Source of the DNA: Frigoribacterium sp. SL97
GTDB taxonomy: Bacteria > Actinomycetota > Actinomycetes > Actinomycetales > Microbacteriaceae
Reading direction: 5' to 3'
Assembly: GCF_026625765.1 (NCBI RefSeq)
Contig: NZ_CP113062.1
Span: 2,852,001 to 2,916,000, forward strand
Length of the DNA: 64,000 bases
The translations under genes and the position numbers were made by a program. The notes beneath the pieces were generated by a model. The model saw nothing but the letters and a program-made list of their open reading frames with translations. It was not told the origin of the DNA and ran no database searches. Position 1 is the stretch's first letter. Every line of letters begins with the position of its first letter. Positions 17,028-25,296 of this stretch are shown here, piece by piece.

Positions 17028-17843
17028 GTGAGACGATCCACAGCTTCCCGTCGCGAGTCCGCCCCGCCCGCTCCTCCCCGGCGTCACGCCTCCCGGCGAC
17101 GACGCGTGCTCAAGGGCGTGGCCCTCGGACTGTTCGCCGTCGTCGTGCTCGCCGCCACGGGGTTCTTCGTCTGGGCCAAGACGCCGATGTCGGCGACGGC
17201 GTCCTCGCTCGCCTCGGTGTCCGCCGACGAACGGGTCGAGGTGACGAGCAGACCCGACACGGTCGTGATGCGACCGACCGAGACGGCCGCCACCGGCCAG
17301 GGTCTCGTCTTCGTCGCCGGTGCCCGGGTCGACCCGCAGGCCTACGAGCAGACCTTCGCGGGTCTCGTCGCCACCGGCGTCACCGTCGTCGTCGAACGAC
17401 CCACGCTCGGGTTCGGCATCCTGGACCCCCGCCCGCTGTCGACCTTCACCGACCTCGCCCCCGAGGTCGACGCGTGGGCGGTGGGCGGTCACTCGCTCGG
17501 CGGGGTGCGTGCCTGTCAGTACGCCGCCGACGACAGGTCGGTGGACGCCCTGGTGCTCCTCGGCTCGTACTGCGCGACGACCGACCTCTCGGACGACGAC
17601 GAGTTGGCCGTCCTCAGCCTCGGTGGTTCCGAGGACGGCCTCAGCACCCCGGCGAAGATCGCGACCTACCGCGACATGCTGCCGGGCAGCGCGTCGATGG
17701 TCGAGATCGACGGGTCGAACCACGCCCAGTTCGGCAGCTACGGCGCGCAGTCCGGAGACGGTTCGGCCACGATCTCGGACGAGGAGGCGCGCGAGCGCAT
17801 CACGCGCCAGCTCACGTCGTTCTTCGCGGGCGTCGGCGTCTAG
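17028..17843 (+). CDS. Membrane-anchored alpha/beta hydrolase
   Basis: A 271-residue protein. The N-terminus is Arg-rich (1–27), followed by one trans-membrane anchor (~29–48). The extracellular domain has an alpha/beta hydrolase fold: GHSLGG nucleophile elbow with S156, a likely acid in the LGGSEDG loop, and a catalytic His in IDGSNHAQFG. It resembles the Abhydrolase_5 group seen as a hypothetical protein in Microbacteriaceae. The substrate is unknown. The GTG at 17028 is the only plausible start: the ATG eight bases upstream is followed by a stop codon. Divergent from mscS. Confidence 0.8.
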   Translation: MRRSTASRRESAPPAPPRRHASRRRRVLKGVALGLFAVVVLAATGFFVWAKTPMSATASSLASVSADERVEVTSRPDTVVMRPTETAATGQGLVFVAGARVDPQAYEQTFAGLVATGVTVVVERPTLGFGILDPRPLSTFTDLAPEVDAWAVGGHSLGGVRACQYAADDRSVDALVLLGSYCATTDLSDDDELAVLSLGGSEDGLSTPAKIATYRDMLPGSASMVEIDGSNHAQFGSYGAQSGDGSATISDEEARERITRQLTSFFAGVGV

Positions 17844-17899
17844 GCCCCCGAGGGCCTCCTACCGGCGGCGCCGCACGGACGGGCGGGCCCGGCGGCGGT

Positions 17900-18139
17900 T
17901 CAGATCGAACGCTTGCGCTGCCGCAGGGCCTCGAGGGCGAGCCCCTCGGAGGGGTACCGCCCGACGACCTCGCCCCAGCGGGGGTCGGCGCCGCGGAGCG
18001 CGACGAAGGCGCCCTGCTCGGCCCGGACGTGGCCGAGCACGCGGTCCGGGGTCGACACCTGGACGAGGTCGGACGAGACGGTGCGCGTGATGACGCGGGC
18101 CATTCTCCTCAGGACGTCGGTCGGTGCGGTGGTGCTCAC
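17900..18139 (-). CDS. Small hypothetical protein (79 aa)
   Basis: Unrecognised cytoplasmic protein with no membrane segment. It is basic, with PDRVLGHVRAEQGAFVALRG and a C-terminus EALRQRKRSI. The GTG at 18139 is chosen over longer in-frame reading because AGAGG lies about 9 bases upstream and the sequence before it is low-complexity. It lies alone between the convergent hydrolase gene and the betaine transporter operon. Confidence 0.55.
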   Translation of the reverse strand: MSTTAPTDVLRRMARVITRTVSSDLVQVSTPDRVLGHVRAEQGAFVALRGADPRWGEVVGRYPSEGLALEALRQRKRSI

Positions 18140-18338
18140 GGGTGGTGCCTCTCGTGGTGCTCGTGCGGGTGGTGCGACGACGTCTCGGTGACGTCCGTCG
18201 ACGACGCTACCCGCGCCTCCCGGGGTGTGACCTCGGGGTTCGCTGTGCGTCGGGTGTCGTCCGGCTGTGGTTTCACCCGGCTCCGTCACCCACCACCGGG
18301 CCCCGCCCCGGCACCCCGCCGGGCGCCCGGTACGACGA

Positions 18339-18369
18339 CGCCCCGGACGAGCGGGGCTCGGCCGGGGCG
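18339..18369 (-). terminator. Possible terminator of the betaine transporter operon
   Basis: CGCCCCGG (18339–18346) pairs with CCGGGGCG (18362–18369) about 20 bases beyond the proX stop. It is an eight-base GC stem with a 15-base loop and no T run, so the call is tentative. Confidence 0.35.
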
Positions 18370-18388
18370 ACGTCCTAGGCGGATCGGA

Positions 18389-19303
18389 TCAGCTGGTCAG
18401 GCCGTCGACGTAGTCCTGGTTCTCGGAGATCCACTTCTCGACGACGGGGGCGTAGTCGTCGCCGTCGACCTCGTCACCGTTGAACATGGCGTTCTCGAGC
18501 GAGGACAGGGTCTCGGTGTCCATCTCGAAGCCCTGCAGCCACTCGGTCAACTGCGGGAAGTCCGCCGTGAAGCTCTTGCCGCCGAACGAGTGGATGCCCT
18601 CGGCGTCGCCCAGGGTGCCCTCGGGGTCGGCGAGGTCCTTGATGGGGAACGCGTCGTAGGCCCAGTGCGGGCTCCACAGCGTCACCGCGATGTTCTCGCC
18701 CGCGTCGGTCGCGCTCTTGAGCTCGGTCAGCATCGCGGCGGTCGACGAGGTCTGCAGCTGCAGGTCGCTGAGGCCGTAGGTGGGGATGGTCTCGTCCTGG
18801 ACGGCGGCCGTGAGGCCCGCGCCCGGCTCGATGCCGACGATCTTGCCCCCGAACAGGTCCGCGTTGGCCGCCAGCTCGTCGAGCGAGTCGATCGGGGCGT
18901 CCTCGTTCACGGCGACCGCGAGCTTGGCGCCGTCGTTCCAGGCGCCGAGATCGGTCAGGTCGTCGCCGTACTGCTCGATGTACGAGGCGTGGGTGGTCGG
19001 CAGCCAGGTGTCGAGCACGACGTCGTAGTCGTCGGTGGTGAGCCCGCTGTAGACGGGGGCCACGTCGGCCGGCTGGAGGTTGACCGTGTAGCCCTCGTCC
19101 TCGAGGACGGTCTTCCACAGCCACGAGGCCGCGATGCCCTCGTCCCAGCCGTTGAACACGGCGAGGTCGACGACGGCCTGGTCGCCGTTGTCGAGGGTCT
19201 CGCCCTCGGCCGACGAGCCGCTGCCGGGAGGCGAGCAGGCGGCCAGTCCGAGGACGGCGGTGGTGCCGAGGGCGATCGATGCGGCGATGGTGCGCTTCTT
19301 CAT
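18389..19303 (-). CDS. proX: Glycine betaine/proline ABC transporter substrate-binding lipoprotein
   Basis: A 304-residue OpuAC/ProX-type binding protein. The lipoprotein signal peptide ends in the lipobox L-A-A-C with the lipidated Cys at residue 23, followed by a Ser/Gly-rich linker. WLPTTHASYIEQYGDDL and LWSPHWAYDAFPIKDL carry the Trp/Tyr residues that build the aromatic cage for quaternary ammonium ligands in this family. AAAGGA lies just upstream of the ATG at 19303. It is the third gene of the betaine operon, after the ATPase and permease. Confidence 0.92.
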   Translation of the reverse strand: MKKRTIAASIALGTTAVLGLAACSPPGSGSSAEGETLDNGDQAVVDLAVFNGWDEGIAASWLWKTVLEDEGYTVNLQPADVAPVYSGLTTDDYDVVLDTWLPTTHASYIEQYGDDLTDLGAWNDGAKLAVAVNEDAPIDSLDELAANADLFGGKIVGIEPGAGLTAAVQDETIPTYGLSDLQLQTSSTAAMLTELKSATDAGENIAVTLWSPHWAYDAFPIKDLADPEGTLGDAEGIHSFGGKSFTADFPQLTEWLQGFEMDTETLSSLENAMFNGDEVDGDDYAPVVEKWISENQDYVDGLTS

Positions 19304-19378
19304 GTGTTCCTTTCGGGTGGTGCAGGAGGCGCGGGTCGGGTGGGTACGTGCTGCTCCCGTCCCGCAGGTGGTCGGGGT

Positions 19379-20335
19379 CTAGGCCGAGGCCGTCGCGGGT
19401 TCGCGGCGGTCGGCCGGGGGAAGGGGCTGCTCGGCCTCGGCGCGGTCGGGGGCCGGGGTCGGCGGGACGGACCGGCGGTTCTGCGCCCGGGCCAGCCGTC
19501 GGGCGTGACGGTCGGACCCGAGGGCCGCCGTCATGCGGTCGAGGACGATCGCCAGGATGACGACCGAGATGCCGGCCTCGGCACCCAGCCCGACATCGAT
19601 GCGGTTGAGGCTCGCGACGATGTCGCCGCCCAGTCCCCCCGCGCCGACCATGCCGGCGATGACGACCATCGAGAGCGAGAGCATGATCACCTGGTTGACG
19701 CCGGCCATGATGCTGGGCTTCGCGAGGGGCAGCTGGATCTGACGCAGGATGCGCCACGGTGACGAGCCGAACGCCTGGCCGGCCTCGACCACCTCCTTGT
19801 CGACGCCGCGGATGCCGAGCTCGGTCAGGCGGACGCCGGGGGCCATGGCGAAGACGATGGTGGCGACGATGCCGGGCACGACGCCGACGCGGAACAGCAG
19901 CAGGGCGGGGATGAGGTAGACGAACGCGGGCGTCGTCTGCATGAAGTCCAGCACGGGCCGGATGATCTGCGACGCGACGCCCGACTTCGCCGCGAGCACG
20001 CCCAGAGGGATGCTCAGCGCGATGGCGAGCGTGCTGGCGACGAGCACGAGGGCGAGGCTCGACATCGCGTTGTCCCACTGGTTGACCGTTCCGATGAACA
20101 GCAGGCCGACGGCCGTGCCGAGCGAGAACTTCCAGCCCTTCGCGACGAAGGCGAGGGCGGCGATCACGATCACGACCGCCCAGAAGGGAGGTGCGCCGAG
20201 GAAGTACGCGACCCACTCGTAGAAGAACGTGAAGACCAGGCGGACGACGTCGAAGAAGCCGCCCAGGTGGGTGGTGATCCAGTCGACGACGTCCGAGACC
20301 CAGGAGCCGAAGGGGATGCGGAGGTACTCGTTCAT
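19379..20335 (-). CDS. proW: Glycine betaine/proline ABC transporter permease
   Basis: A 318-residue inner-membrane permease of the OpuAB/ProW type. Seven or so hydrophobic segments lie between residues ~25 and ~265. The BPD_transp_1 EAA loop reads EAGQAFGSSPWRILRQIQLP, and LRQIQLPLAKPSIMAGVNQV follows the family consensus. The C-terminal ~50 residues are hydrophilic (Arg/Ala/Pro-rich). The ATG at 20335 overlaps the stop of the ATPase gene (ATGA), so the two are coupled. Confidence 0.93.
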   Translation of the reverse strand: MNEYLRIPFGSWVSDVVDWITTHLGGFFDVVRLVFTFFYEWVAYFLGAPPFWAVVIVIAALAFVAKGWKFSLGTAVGLLFIGTVNQWDNAMSSLALVLVASTLAIALSIPLGVLAAKSGVASQIIRPVLDFMQTTPAFVYLIPALLLFRVGVVPGIVATIVFAMAPGVRLTELGIRGVDKEVVEAGQAFGSSPWRILRQIQLPLAKPSIMAGVNQVIMLSLSMVVIAGMVGAGGLGGDIVASLNRIDVGLGAEAGISVVILAIVLDRMTAALGSDRHARRLARAQNRRSVPPTPAPDRAEAEQPLPPADRREPATASA

Positions 20336-21603
20336 CGGGTGGCTCCTTCGAGGGTGGCGTCGAGCTCGACGTCCGAGATGCGGGTGACGGGCTCGAGCAC
20401 GGGGATGGGCGAGGTGGTCGTGTCGACGTTGCCGAGCGCCGCGAGCAGGGTCACGCGGGGGATGACGCCGAGCAGGCGGTCGGCGTCGTCCACGACGGCG
20501 ATCGGCAGCGGACTCTCGACCGCCAACTCGAAGAGGTCGACCAGCGCGGCCTCGGGCCCGACCTTCGAGAACTCCGCGTTGACGATGGCGGCGAGGTCGG
20601 TGTCGTTCGCCTTGACCTGGCGCATGACGTGCCGGTCGCGCACCCAGCCGAGGAGCTTGCGGTCACGGCCGGTGACGAACAGGGCGGCGGTCTGGAGGTC
20701 GCGCAGGGAACGCAGGGCGCCCCGGGGGCCGACCGTGAGCGGGACGACCGCCCGGGCGGGCTCCATGACGCTGGCCGCCGTGAGGACCCGCGCCCGGTCG
20801 ACGTCCTGCACGAACTGGGCGACGTAGTCGTTGGCGGGGTCGGTGAGGATGTCCTCGGGCGTCCCGATCTGCACGATGCGGCCGTCGCGCATGACGGCGA
20901 TGCGGTCCCCGAGGAACATCGCCTCGTTCAGGTCGTGGGTGATGAAGACGATCGTCTTGCCGAGCTTCGCCTGCAGCTCGACGAGCTGCTCCTGCATCTC
21001 GCGGCGGATCAGCGGGTCGAGGGCCGAGAACGCCTCGTCCATCAGCAGGATGTCGGTCTCGGAGGCGAGGGCGCGGGCGAGGCCGACGCGCTGCTGCATG
21101 CCGCCCGAGAGCTGGCTCGGCAGCTCGTCCTCCCAACCCGCGAGGCCGACGATCTCGGTGACCTCCCGGGCCTTCGCCAGACGAGCCGCCTTCGCGACCC
21201 CCTGCACCTCGAGGCCGTAGGCGACGTTGTCGATGACGGTGCGGTGCGGCAGCAACGCGAAGTGCTGGAACACCATCGACACGTTCTGCCGACGCACCTC
21301 GCGGAGCCGCTTGGCCGGGACGTCCGAGATCGCGGAGCCCGCGACCTCGACCGAGCCGGACGTGGGCTCGAGCAGGCCGTTCAGCATGCGGATGAGGGTC
21401 GACTTGCCCGAGCCGGAGAGCCCCATCACGACGAAGATCTCGCCGGGCCGGACGTCGAACGAGGCGTCGATGACGGCAGCGGTGCCGAGGCCCGCGGCCT
21501 CGGAGCGGGAGGCGCCGGCCTCGAGTCGGGCGACGGCGTCCTTGGGTCGGCGGCCGAACACCTTGTACAGGTTCCGGGCACGCACGGCAGGCGTAGTGGT
21601 CAC
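20332..21603 (-). CDS. proV: Glycine betaine ABC transporter ATPase with C-terminal CBS pair
   Basis: A 423-residue OpuAA/ProV-type ATPase. Walker A is GLSGSGKST (61–69), the ABC signature is LSGGMQQRVGLARAL, Walker B is ILLMDEAFSALDP, and the switch is FITHDLNEAM. Residues ~290–420 form a tandem CBS module (GRDRKLLGWV; VVDDADRLLGVIPRVTLLAA). In OpuA this module senses ionic strength and gates transport. The GTG at 21603 has GGAG about 7 bases upstream; longer in-frame reading to 21720 lacks family similarity. Uptake of betaine/proline under osmotic stress is inferred. Confidence 0.92.
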   Translation of the reverse strand: MTTTPAVRARNLYKVFGRRPKDAVARLEAGASRSEAAGLGTAAVIDASFDVRPGEIFVVMGLSGSGKSTLIRMLNGLLEPTSGSVEVAGSAISDVPAKRLREVRRQNVSMVFQHFALLPHRTVIDNVAYGLEVQGVAKAARLAKAREVTEIVGLAGWEDELPSQLSGGMQQRVGLARALASETDILLMDEAFSALDPLIRREMQEQLVELQAKLGKTIVFITHDLNEAMFLGDRIAVMRDGRIVQIGTPEDILTDPANDYVAQFVQDVDRARVLTAASVMEPARAVVPLTVGPRGALRSLRDLQTAALFVTGRDRKLLGWVRDRHVMRQVKANDTDLAAIVNAEFSKVGPEAALVDLFELAVESPLPIAVVDDADRLLGVIPRVTLLAALGNVDTTTSPIPVLEPVTRISDVELDATLEGATR

Positions 21604-22093
21604 AGGTGTCTCCAGGCGCGCCGAGGGGGCACCGGCCGCTCGGGCCGGTTCGCCGTCGGCGGCGATCGGGTCGGGCGAACGGGTCGACGACGCGTGCGGA
21701 CCGTGTCGGCTCAAGCCCACCGTGGAACCACGGGGCGAACCTGTCCTCCGCCGGGTCGGTCATGGGACCGGACCCTCGCGCCACCAGACCGTACGACGAC
21801 CGGAACCCGAACTGATCGGACCATCGGTCGGCGCGTCCTGATGATGACGGGCCCGGTCTCCCGGGCCTCCACGACCGTAGCCGACATCCGTCGTCCATCC
21901 GAATTGCGAACCGGCCCGACGTCGCCGCGGGTGTACCCCGCGCACCCTGCGTCCCGGCGTGTCGCCCATGCCTGCGGGCCTGGTGATCGTCACCCATTCG
22001 TTACCCGCATGTGAATCGGCACCGCGCCTCCTGGGGGTTCGCCCGTCTCGCGGCGGTGATGCGGGCGAAACCGATAGGGGCTACGGTCGACCG
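21604..22093. other. Intergenic region, 490 bases, divergent promoters
   Basis: Separates the betaine operon (minus) from the amino-acid permease (plus). I see no gene-like reading frame. It holds one CGCGCCTCCT word (22024) and an imperfect stem-loop at 22036–22045 / 22062–22072 just upstream of the permease -10. The upstream control elements of the betaine operon should be here, but no clear motif stands out. Confidence 0.6.
22082..22093 (+). promoter_or_regulatory. Putative -10 element for leaderless amino-acid permease transcript
   Basis: TACGGT (22082–22087), 6 bases, then ATG at 22094, with no Shine-Dalgarno sequence. It supports this ATG over longer in-frame reading that begins at 21959. 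Confidence 0.4.
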
Positions 22094-23632
22094 ATGACGA
22101 GTCCCACGAACGGGGACGGCGACGCCTCCACCGAGACGCACCTCCCGCAAGACTTCTCGCACGAGCAAGAGGGTTTCCAGCACGGGCTCAAGCCGCGTCA
22201 GCTGCAGATGATCGCCATCGGCGGGGCGATCGGCACGGGGCTCTTCCTCGGCGCCGGCGGTCGACTGGCCTCGGCCGGTCCGGCTCTCGCGATCGTGTTC
22301 GCGATCTGTGGCGTCTTCGCGTTCTTCATCCTGCGTGCCCTCGGCGAGCTGGTGCTGCACCGCCCCTCCTCGGGATCGTTCGTCTCGTACGCCCGCGAGT
22401 TCTTCGGCGAGAAGTTCGCCTACGCGGCCGGGTGGATGTACTTCCTGAACTGGGCGATGACGGCCATCGTCGACGTCACCGCGGTCGCCCTGTACCTGCA
22501 CTACTGGTCCGCGTTCACCGCGGCACCCGACTGGCTGCTGGCCCTGGTGGCCCTCGCCGTGGTGCTCTCGGTCAACCTGCTGGCCGTGAAGGTCTTCGGC
22601 GAGATGGAGTTCTGGTTCGCGATCATCAAGGTCGCCGCTCTCGTGGTGTTCCTCGTGGTCGGCGTCGTGTGGCTCGCGGCGGCGTTCCCCGTGACGCACG
22701 ACGGTGCCGCGGTCGACACCGGCTGGGGCCTCGTGGCGTCGTCGGGCATCCTGCCGAACGGCCTGCTGCCGGCCGTGATCGTGGTGCAGGGCGTCGTCTT
22801 CGCCTATGCCGCGATCGAGCTGGTGGGCACGGCGTCGGGCGAGACCCAGAACCCCGAGAAGGTCGTGCCACGCGCGATCAACACGGTCATCATCCGCATC
22901 GCGGTCTTCTACGTCGGGTCGCTGGTGCTGCTCTCGCTGCTGCTGCCGTACACGGCGTACAAGGCGGGCGAGAGCCCGTTCGTCACGTTCTTCGGCAGCA
23001 TCGGCAGCCCCGAGGTGGGCGACGTCGCGGGGTCGATCATGAACTTCGTGGTCGTGACGGCCGCGCTGTCGAGCCTGAACGCCGGGCTGTACTCGACCGG
23101 CCGCGTGCTGCACTCGATGGGCATGAACGGCTCGGCCCCGAAGTTCACGACGAAGATGTCGAAGGGCGGGGTACCGTTCGGCGGCATCCTGTTGACCGCG
23201 AGCATCACCCTGCTGGGCGTCGTGCTGAACGCGATCGTGGGGGCGAACACGGCGTTCGAGATCGTGTTGAACATCGCGTCTCTGGGCATCCTGACGGCGT
23301 GGGGCACGATCATCCTCTGCCAGATGCGACTGCGTCAGTGGGCGAAGCAGGGCAAGGCGAAGGAGCCCTCGTTCCGGTTGCCGGGGGCGCCGGTCACGAG
23401 CTACCTGACGCTGGCCTTCCTGGCCGCGGTCGTCGTCCTGATGGCGATCGACTGGCCGATCGGGTCGTTCACGGTCATGTCGCTCGTCGTGATCATCCCC
23501 CTGTTGATGCTCGGGTGGCACCTGCAGCGCGACCGCATCCTGGCTGCCGCCCGCCTCCGTGAGGGCATGACGGGCCCCTACCCCGTGACCGGCCGCGACG
23601 CCGCCTCGCAGCTCCCCCGCGACGGCCAGTAG
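22094..23632 (+). CDS. Amino-acid permease, AAT family
   Basis: A 512-residue APC-superfamily transporter with 12 membrane segments. The hydrophilic N-terminus ends in GLKPRQLQMIAIGGAIGTGL, the classic AAT signature (TM1 GAIGTGLFLG unwound helix). Also visible are AGWMYFLNWAMTAIVDVTAV and YAAIELVGTASGETQNPEKV, the AAT consensus between TM5 and TM6. It is closest in style to GabP/AnsP/CycA proton symporters; the substrate (asparagine, GABA, D-Ala and so on) cannot be told from sequence. The C18 run begins directly after its stop codon. Confidence 0.9.
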   Translation: MTSPTNGDGDASTETHLPQDFSHEQEGFQHGLKPRQLQMIAIGGAIGTGLFLGAGGRLASAGPALAIVFAICGVFAFFILRALGELVLHRPSSGSFVSYAREFFGEKFAYAAGWMYFLNWAMTAIVDVTAVALYLHYWSAFTAAPDWLLALVALAVVLSVNLLAVKVFGEMEFWFAIIKVAALVVFLVVGVVWLAAAFPVTHDGAAVDTGWGLVASSGILPNGLLPAVIVVQGVVFAYAAIELVGTASGETQNPEKVVPRAINTVIIRIAVFYVGSLVLLSLLLPYTAYKAGESPFVTFFGSIGSPEVGDVAGSIMNFVVVTAALSSLNAGLYSTGRVLHSMGMNGSAPKFTTKMSKGGVPFGGILLTASITLLGVVLNAIVGANTAFEIVLNIASLGILTAWGTIILCQMRLRQWAKQGKAKEPSFRLPGAPVTSYLTLAFLAAVVVLMAIDWPIGSFTVMSLVVIIPLLMLGWHLQRDRILAAARLREGMTGPYPVTGRDAASQLPRDGQ

Positions 23633-23650
23633 CCCCCCCCCCCCCCCCCC
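23633..23650 (+). repeat. Poly-C tract, 18 cytosines
   Basis: Eighteen consecutive C residues begin on the base after the TAG of the permease gene, followed by A and four more C. A run this long is prone to slippage in replication and in sequencing, so its true length is uncertain. Confidence 0.9.
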
Positions 23651-23661
23651 ACCCCACCGAC

Positions 23662-23697
23662 GCAGGAGGCGCGGGCCGCCCCGCCCGCGCCTCCTGC
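23662..23697. terminator. Hairpin terminator of the amino-acid permease gene
   Basis: GCAGGAGGCGCGGG (23662–23675) pairs perfectly over 14 bases with 23684–23697, with an 8-base loop. No T run follows. Both arms carry the recurrent GGAGGCGCGG word. Confidence 0.75.
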
Positions 23698-23709
23698 CGT
23701 CTCCCCCCG

Positions 23710-23893
23710 CTGACGACCCACCCGACGTCACTCCCCCGTGACGAGCAAAGCAACGTCACCCTCCGTGACGAGCGAAGCGACGTCACCCCCGTGACGAGCG
23801 AAGCGATGTCACCCCCCGTGACGAGCGAAGCGACGTCACCCCCCGTGACGAGCGAAGCGACGTCACCGTCCGTGACGAGCGAAGCGACGTCAC
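23710..23893. repeat. Tandem array of a 22-base palindromic repeat (six copies plus a degenerate seventh)
   Basis: Six copies of a 22-base unit, GTGACG-N10-CGTCAC (typical interior AGCGAAGCGA), start at 23738, 23765, 23791, 23818, 23845 and 23872. The period is 26–27 bases and the spacers are 4–5 C-rich bases. A degenerate copy lies at 23710–23731. Each unit can form a 6-base stem. Copy 1 differs by two A substitutions and copy 3 by one T. Spacers are far too short for a CRISPR array. It looks like a REP/BIME-type or protein-binding array; no function is known to me. Confidence 0.85.
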
Positions 23894-23978
23894 CCCCGAG
23901 CAACGGCGACCTGGCGGGCCCGGCTGGTTCCCCGTGCGAGGTGGGCCGCGGTCCGCGGAGCGGACCAGACCCATACGA

Positions 23979-24032
23979 CGAAAGAATCCCCCGCTTCTGC
24001 GACTGCAGAACACGGGGGACCCAATTCTTTCG
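23979..24032. terminator. Nested hairpin terminator downstream of tRNA-Lys
   Basis: The inner stem CCCCCGCTTCTGC (23988–24000) pairs, with a small mismatch, with 24005–24018. The outer arms CGAAAGAAT (23979–23987) and ATTCTTTCG (24024–24032) are exact inverted copies. On the minus strand the hairpin is followed by an ATTCTTTCG stretch, a usable intrinsic terminator for the tRNA gene. Confidence 0.75.
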
Positions 24033-24105
<73 letters not shown>

Positions 24106-24202
24106 GTGCTGCGATCTCTCGCAACGACGGTCAACACTAGCATGAGATCCGACCCACTCAGAACCATCGGCGCCGTCCGTGGCGCCCGCAGATCGGAGCA
24201 CC

Positions 24203-24673
24203 ATGTCCACGAAGCTCGAGAAGGGCGCTGCCGCGCCGACGTTCACCCTCGACGACGAGAACGGTTCGCCCGTCTCGCTGGCGGATTACTCGGGGCAGAA
24301 GGTCATCGTGTACTTCTACCCGGCGGCGTCGACGCCGGGCTGCACGACGGAGGCGTGTGACTTCCGCGACAACATCAACTCGCTGAAGTCGTCGGGCTAC
24401 CAGGTGCTGGGCGTCTCGAAGGACGAGCCCGCCGCCCTGCAGGAGTTCAAGGACGAGCAGGGGCTGAACTTCCCGCTGCTCAGCGACCCCGAGCTGACGG
24501 TGCACCAGGCGTACGGCGCCTACGGCGAGAAGAACAACTACGGGCGCATCGTGACGGGCACGATCCGTTCGACGTTCGTGGTCGACGAGCAGGGCGCCGT
24601 CGAGCTGCCGCTGTACAACGTGAAGGCGACGGGGCACGTGGCGTCGCTCCGCAAGAAGCTCGGCCTCGACTGA
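24203..24673 (+). CDS. bcp: Thioredoxin-dependent peroxiredoxin, BCP/PrxQ family
   Basis: A 156-residue thiol peroxidase that reduces H2O2 and organic hydroperoxides with thioredoxin. The peroxidatic Cys is C47 in FYPAASTPGCTTEACDF, and C52, five residues on, is the PrxQ-type resolving Cys. VIVYFYP and VTGTIRSTFVVDEQG are typical of the thioredoxin fold. The ATG at 24203 has GGAG 5 bases upstream. The gene lies divergent from tRNA-Lys and ends in a strong hairpin. Confidence 0.95.
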   Translation: MSTKLEKGAAAPTFTLDDENGSPVSLADYSGQKVIVYFYPAASTPGCTTEACDFRDNINSLKSSGYQVLGVSKDEPAALQEFKDEQGLNFPLLSDPELTVHQAYGAYGEKNNYGRIVTGTIRSTFVVDEQGAVELPLYNVKATGHVASLRKKLGLD

Positions 24674-24692
24674 CCCCTTCGGCGACGAGGAG

Positions 24693-24741
24693 CGCAGGAG
24701 GCGCGGCGCCGGTCTCGAGGACCGGCACCGCGCCTCCTGCG
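24693..24741. terminator. Long hairpin terminator between bcp and a convergent gene
   Basis: CGCAGGAGGCGCGG (24693–24706) pairs perfectly with 24728–24741, and an inner GCCGGTC/GACCGGC stem extends it. It lies between convergent genes and can serve both. The arms carry the GGAGGCGCGG word. Confidence 0.8.
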
Positions 24742-24772
24742 TGTCGTCTCGCGACGGCGGCGGGCGGGTCGG

Positions 24773-25228
24773 TCAGTAGACGTGGGGGTCCGAGTCGCGG
24801 GCCGAGGTGGCCGCGACGACCGACGGCACGAGCAGCAGGACCACGACGGCGACGGCCGGCGCGAGGAGCGCGAGGCCGATGGTCGGGTTGGCGAAGACGC
24901 CCTGCAGGCTGCCGATGCCGACCGCGAACTGCAGCACCTGCCACACGATCGCCGCTCCCCTGATCCAGGCCCGGCCGCGCAGGGCGCCAACCACGATGGA
25001 CCCGAGCCAGGCGGTCGCCAGCAGGGTCAGGACGAAGATCGCGACGGCCGACGGGTACGAGTCGGGACGGGCGACGAGCAGCTCGACGAGCAAGAAAGCC
25101 GCCGTTGCGGCGACCAGCAGGAACTCGGCGGAGAGCAGCACGATCACGACCCAGAGCAGTGCGGGTCGACGGGTCTCGGCAGACCGACCGGTCTCGTCTC
25201 GGGCGCCGTCCGGGCCTGCTGTGGTCAC
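24773..25228 (-). CDS. Small integral membrane protein (151 aa)
   Basis: Unrecognised family with four predicted membrane helices: ALLWVVIVLLSAEFLLVAAT, a second ending in VELLVARP, and two after the RGRAWIRGAAIVWQVLQFAVGI turn. The N-terminal ~30 residues are polar (Gly/Asp/Arg/Thr), and the C-terminus is SARDSDPHVY. The GTG at 25228 has GGAGG about 7 bases upstream. It is divergent from whiB1, a neighbourhood shared by small membrane proteins in related actinobacteria (inference from memory of the locus). No function assigned. Confidence 0.7.
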   Translation of the reverse strand: MTTAGPDGARDETGRSAETRRPALLWVVIVLLSAEFLLVAATAAFLLVELLVARPDSYPSAVAIFVLTLLATAWLGSIVVGALRGRAWIRGAAIVWQVLQFAVGIGSLQGVFANPTIGLALLAPAVAVVVLLLVPSVVAATSARDSDPHVY

Positions 25229-25296
25229 GTGTGAGCCTCCGAAAAATCCTTGATTTGGCCGTACCAGTATGCGACCATATTCGAGGTCGAAGTGAC

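Noticed and set aside
23738..23893. Tandem repeats as a CRISPR array
   Set aside because: Spacers are only 4–5 C-rich bases and near-identical, units are 22-base palindromes, and no cas gene is present.
23493..23903. Open frames through the repeat array encoding Val-Ala-Ser-Leu repeats
   Set aside because: The repeat period is close to a multiple of three, so repeats stay open in several frames; no ribosome binding site, no leaderless -10, and they overlap the permease 3' end and terminator.
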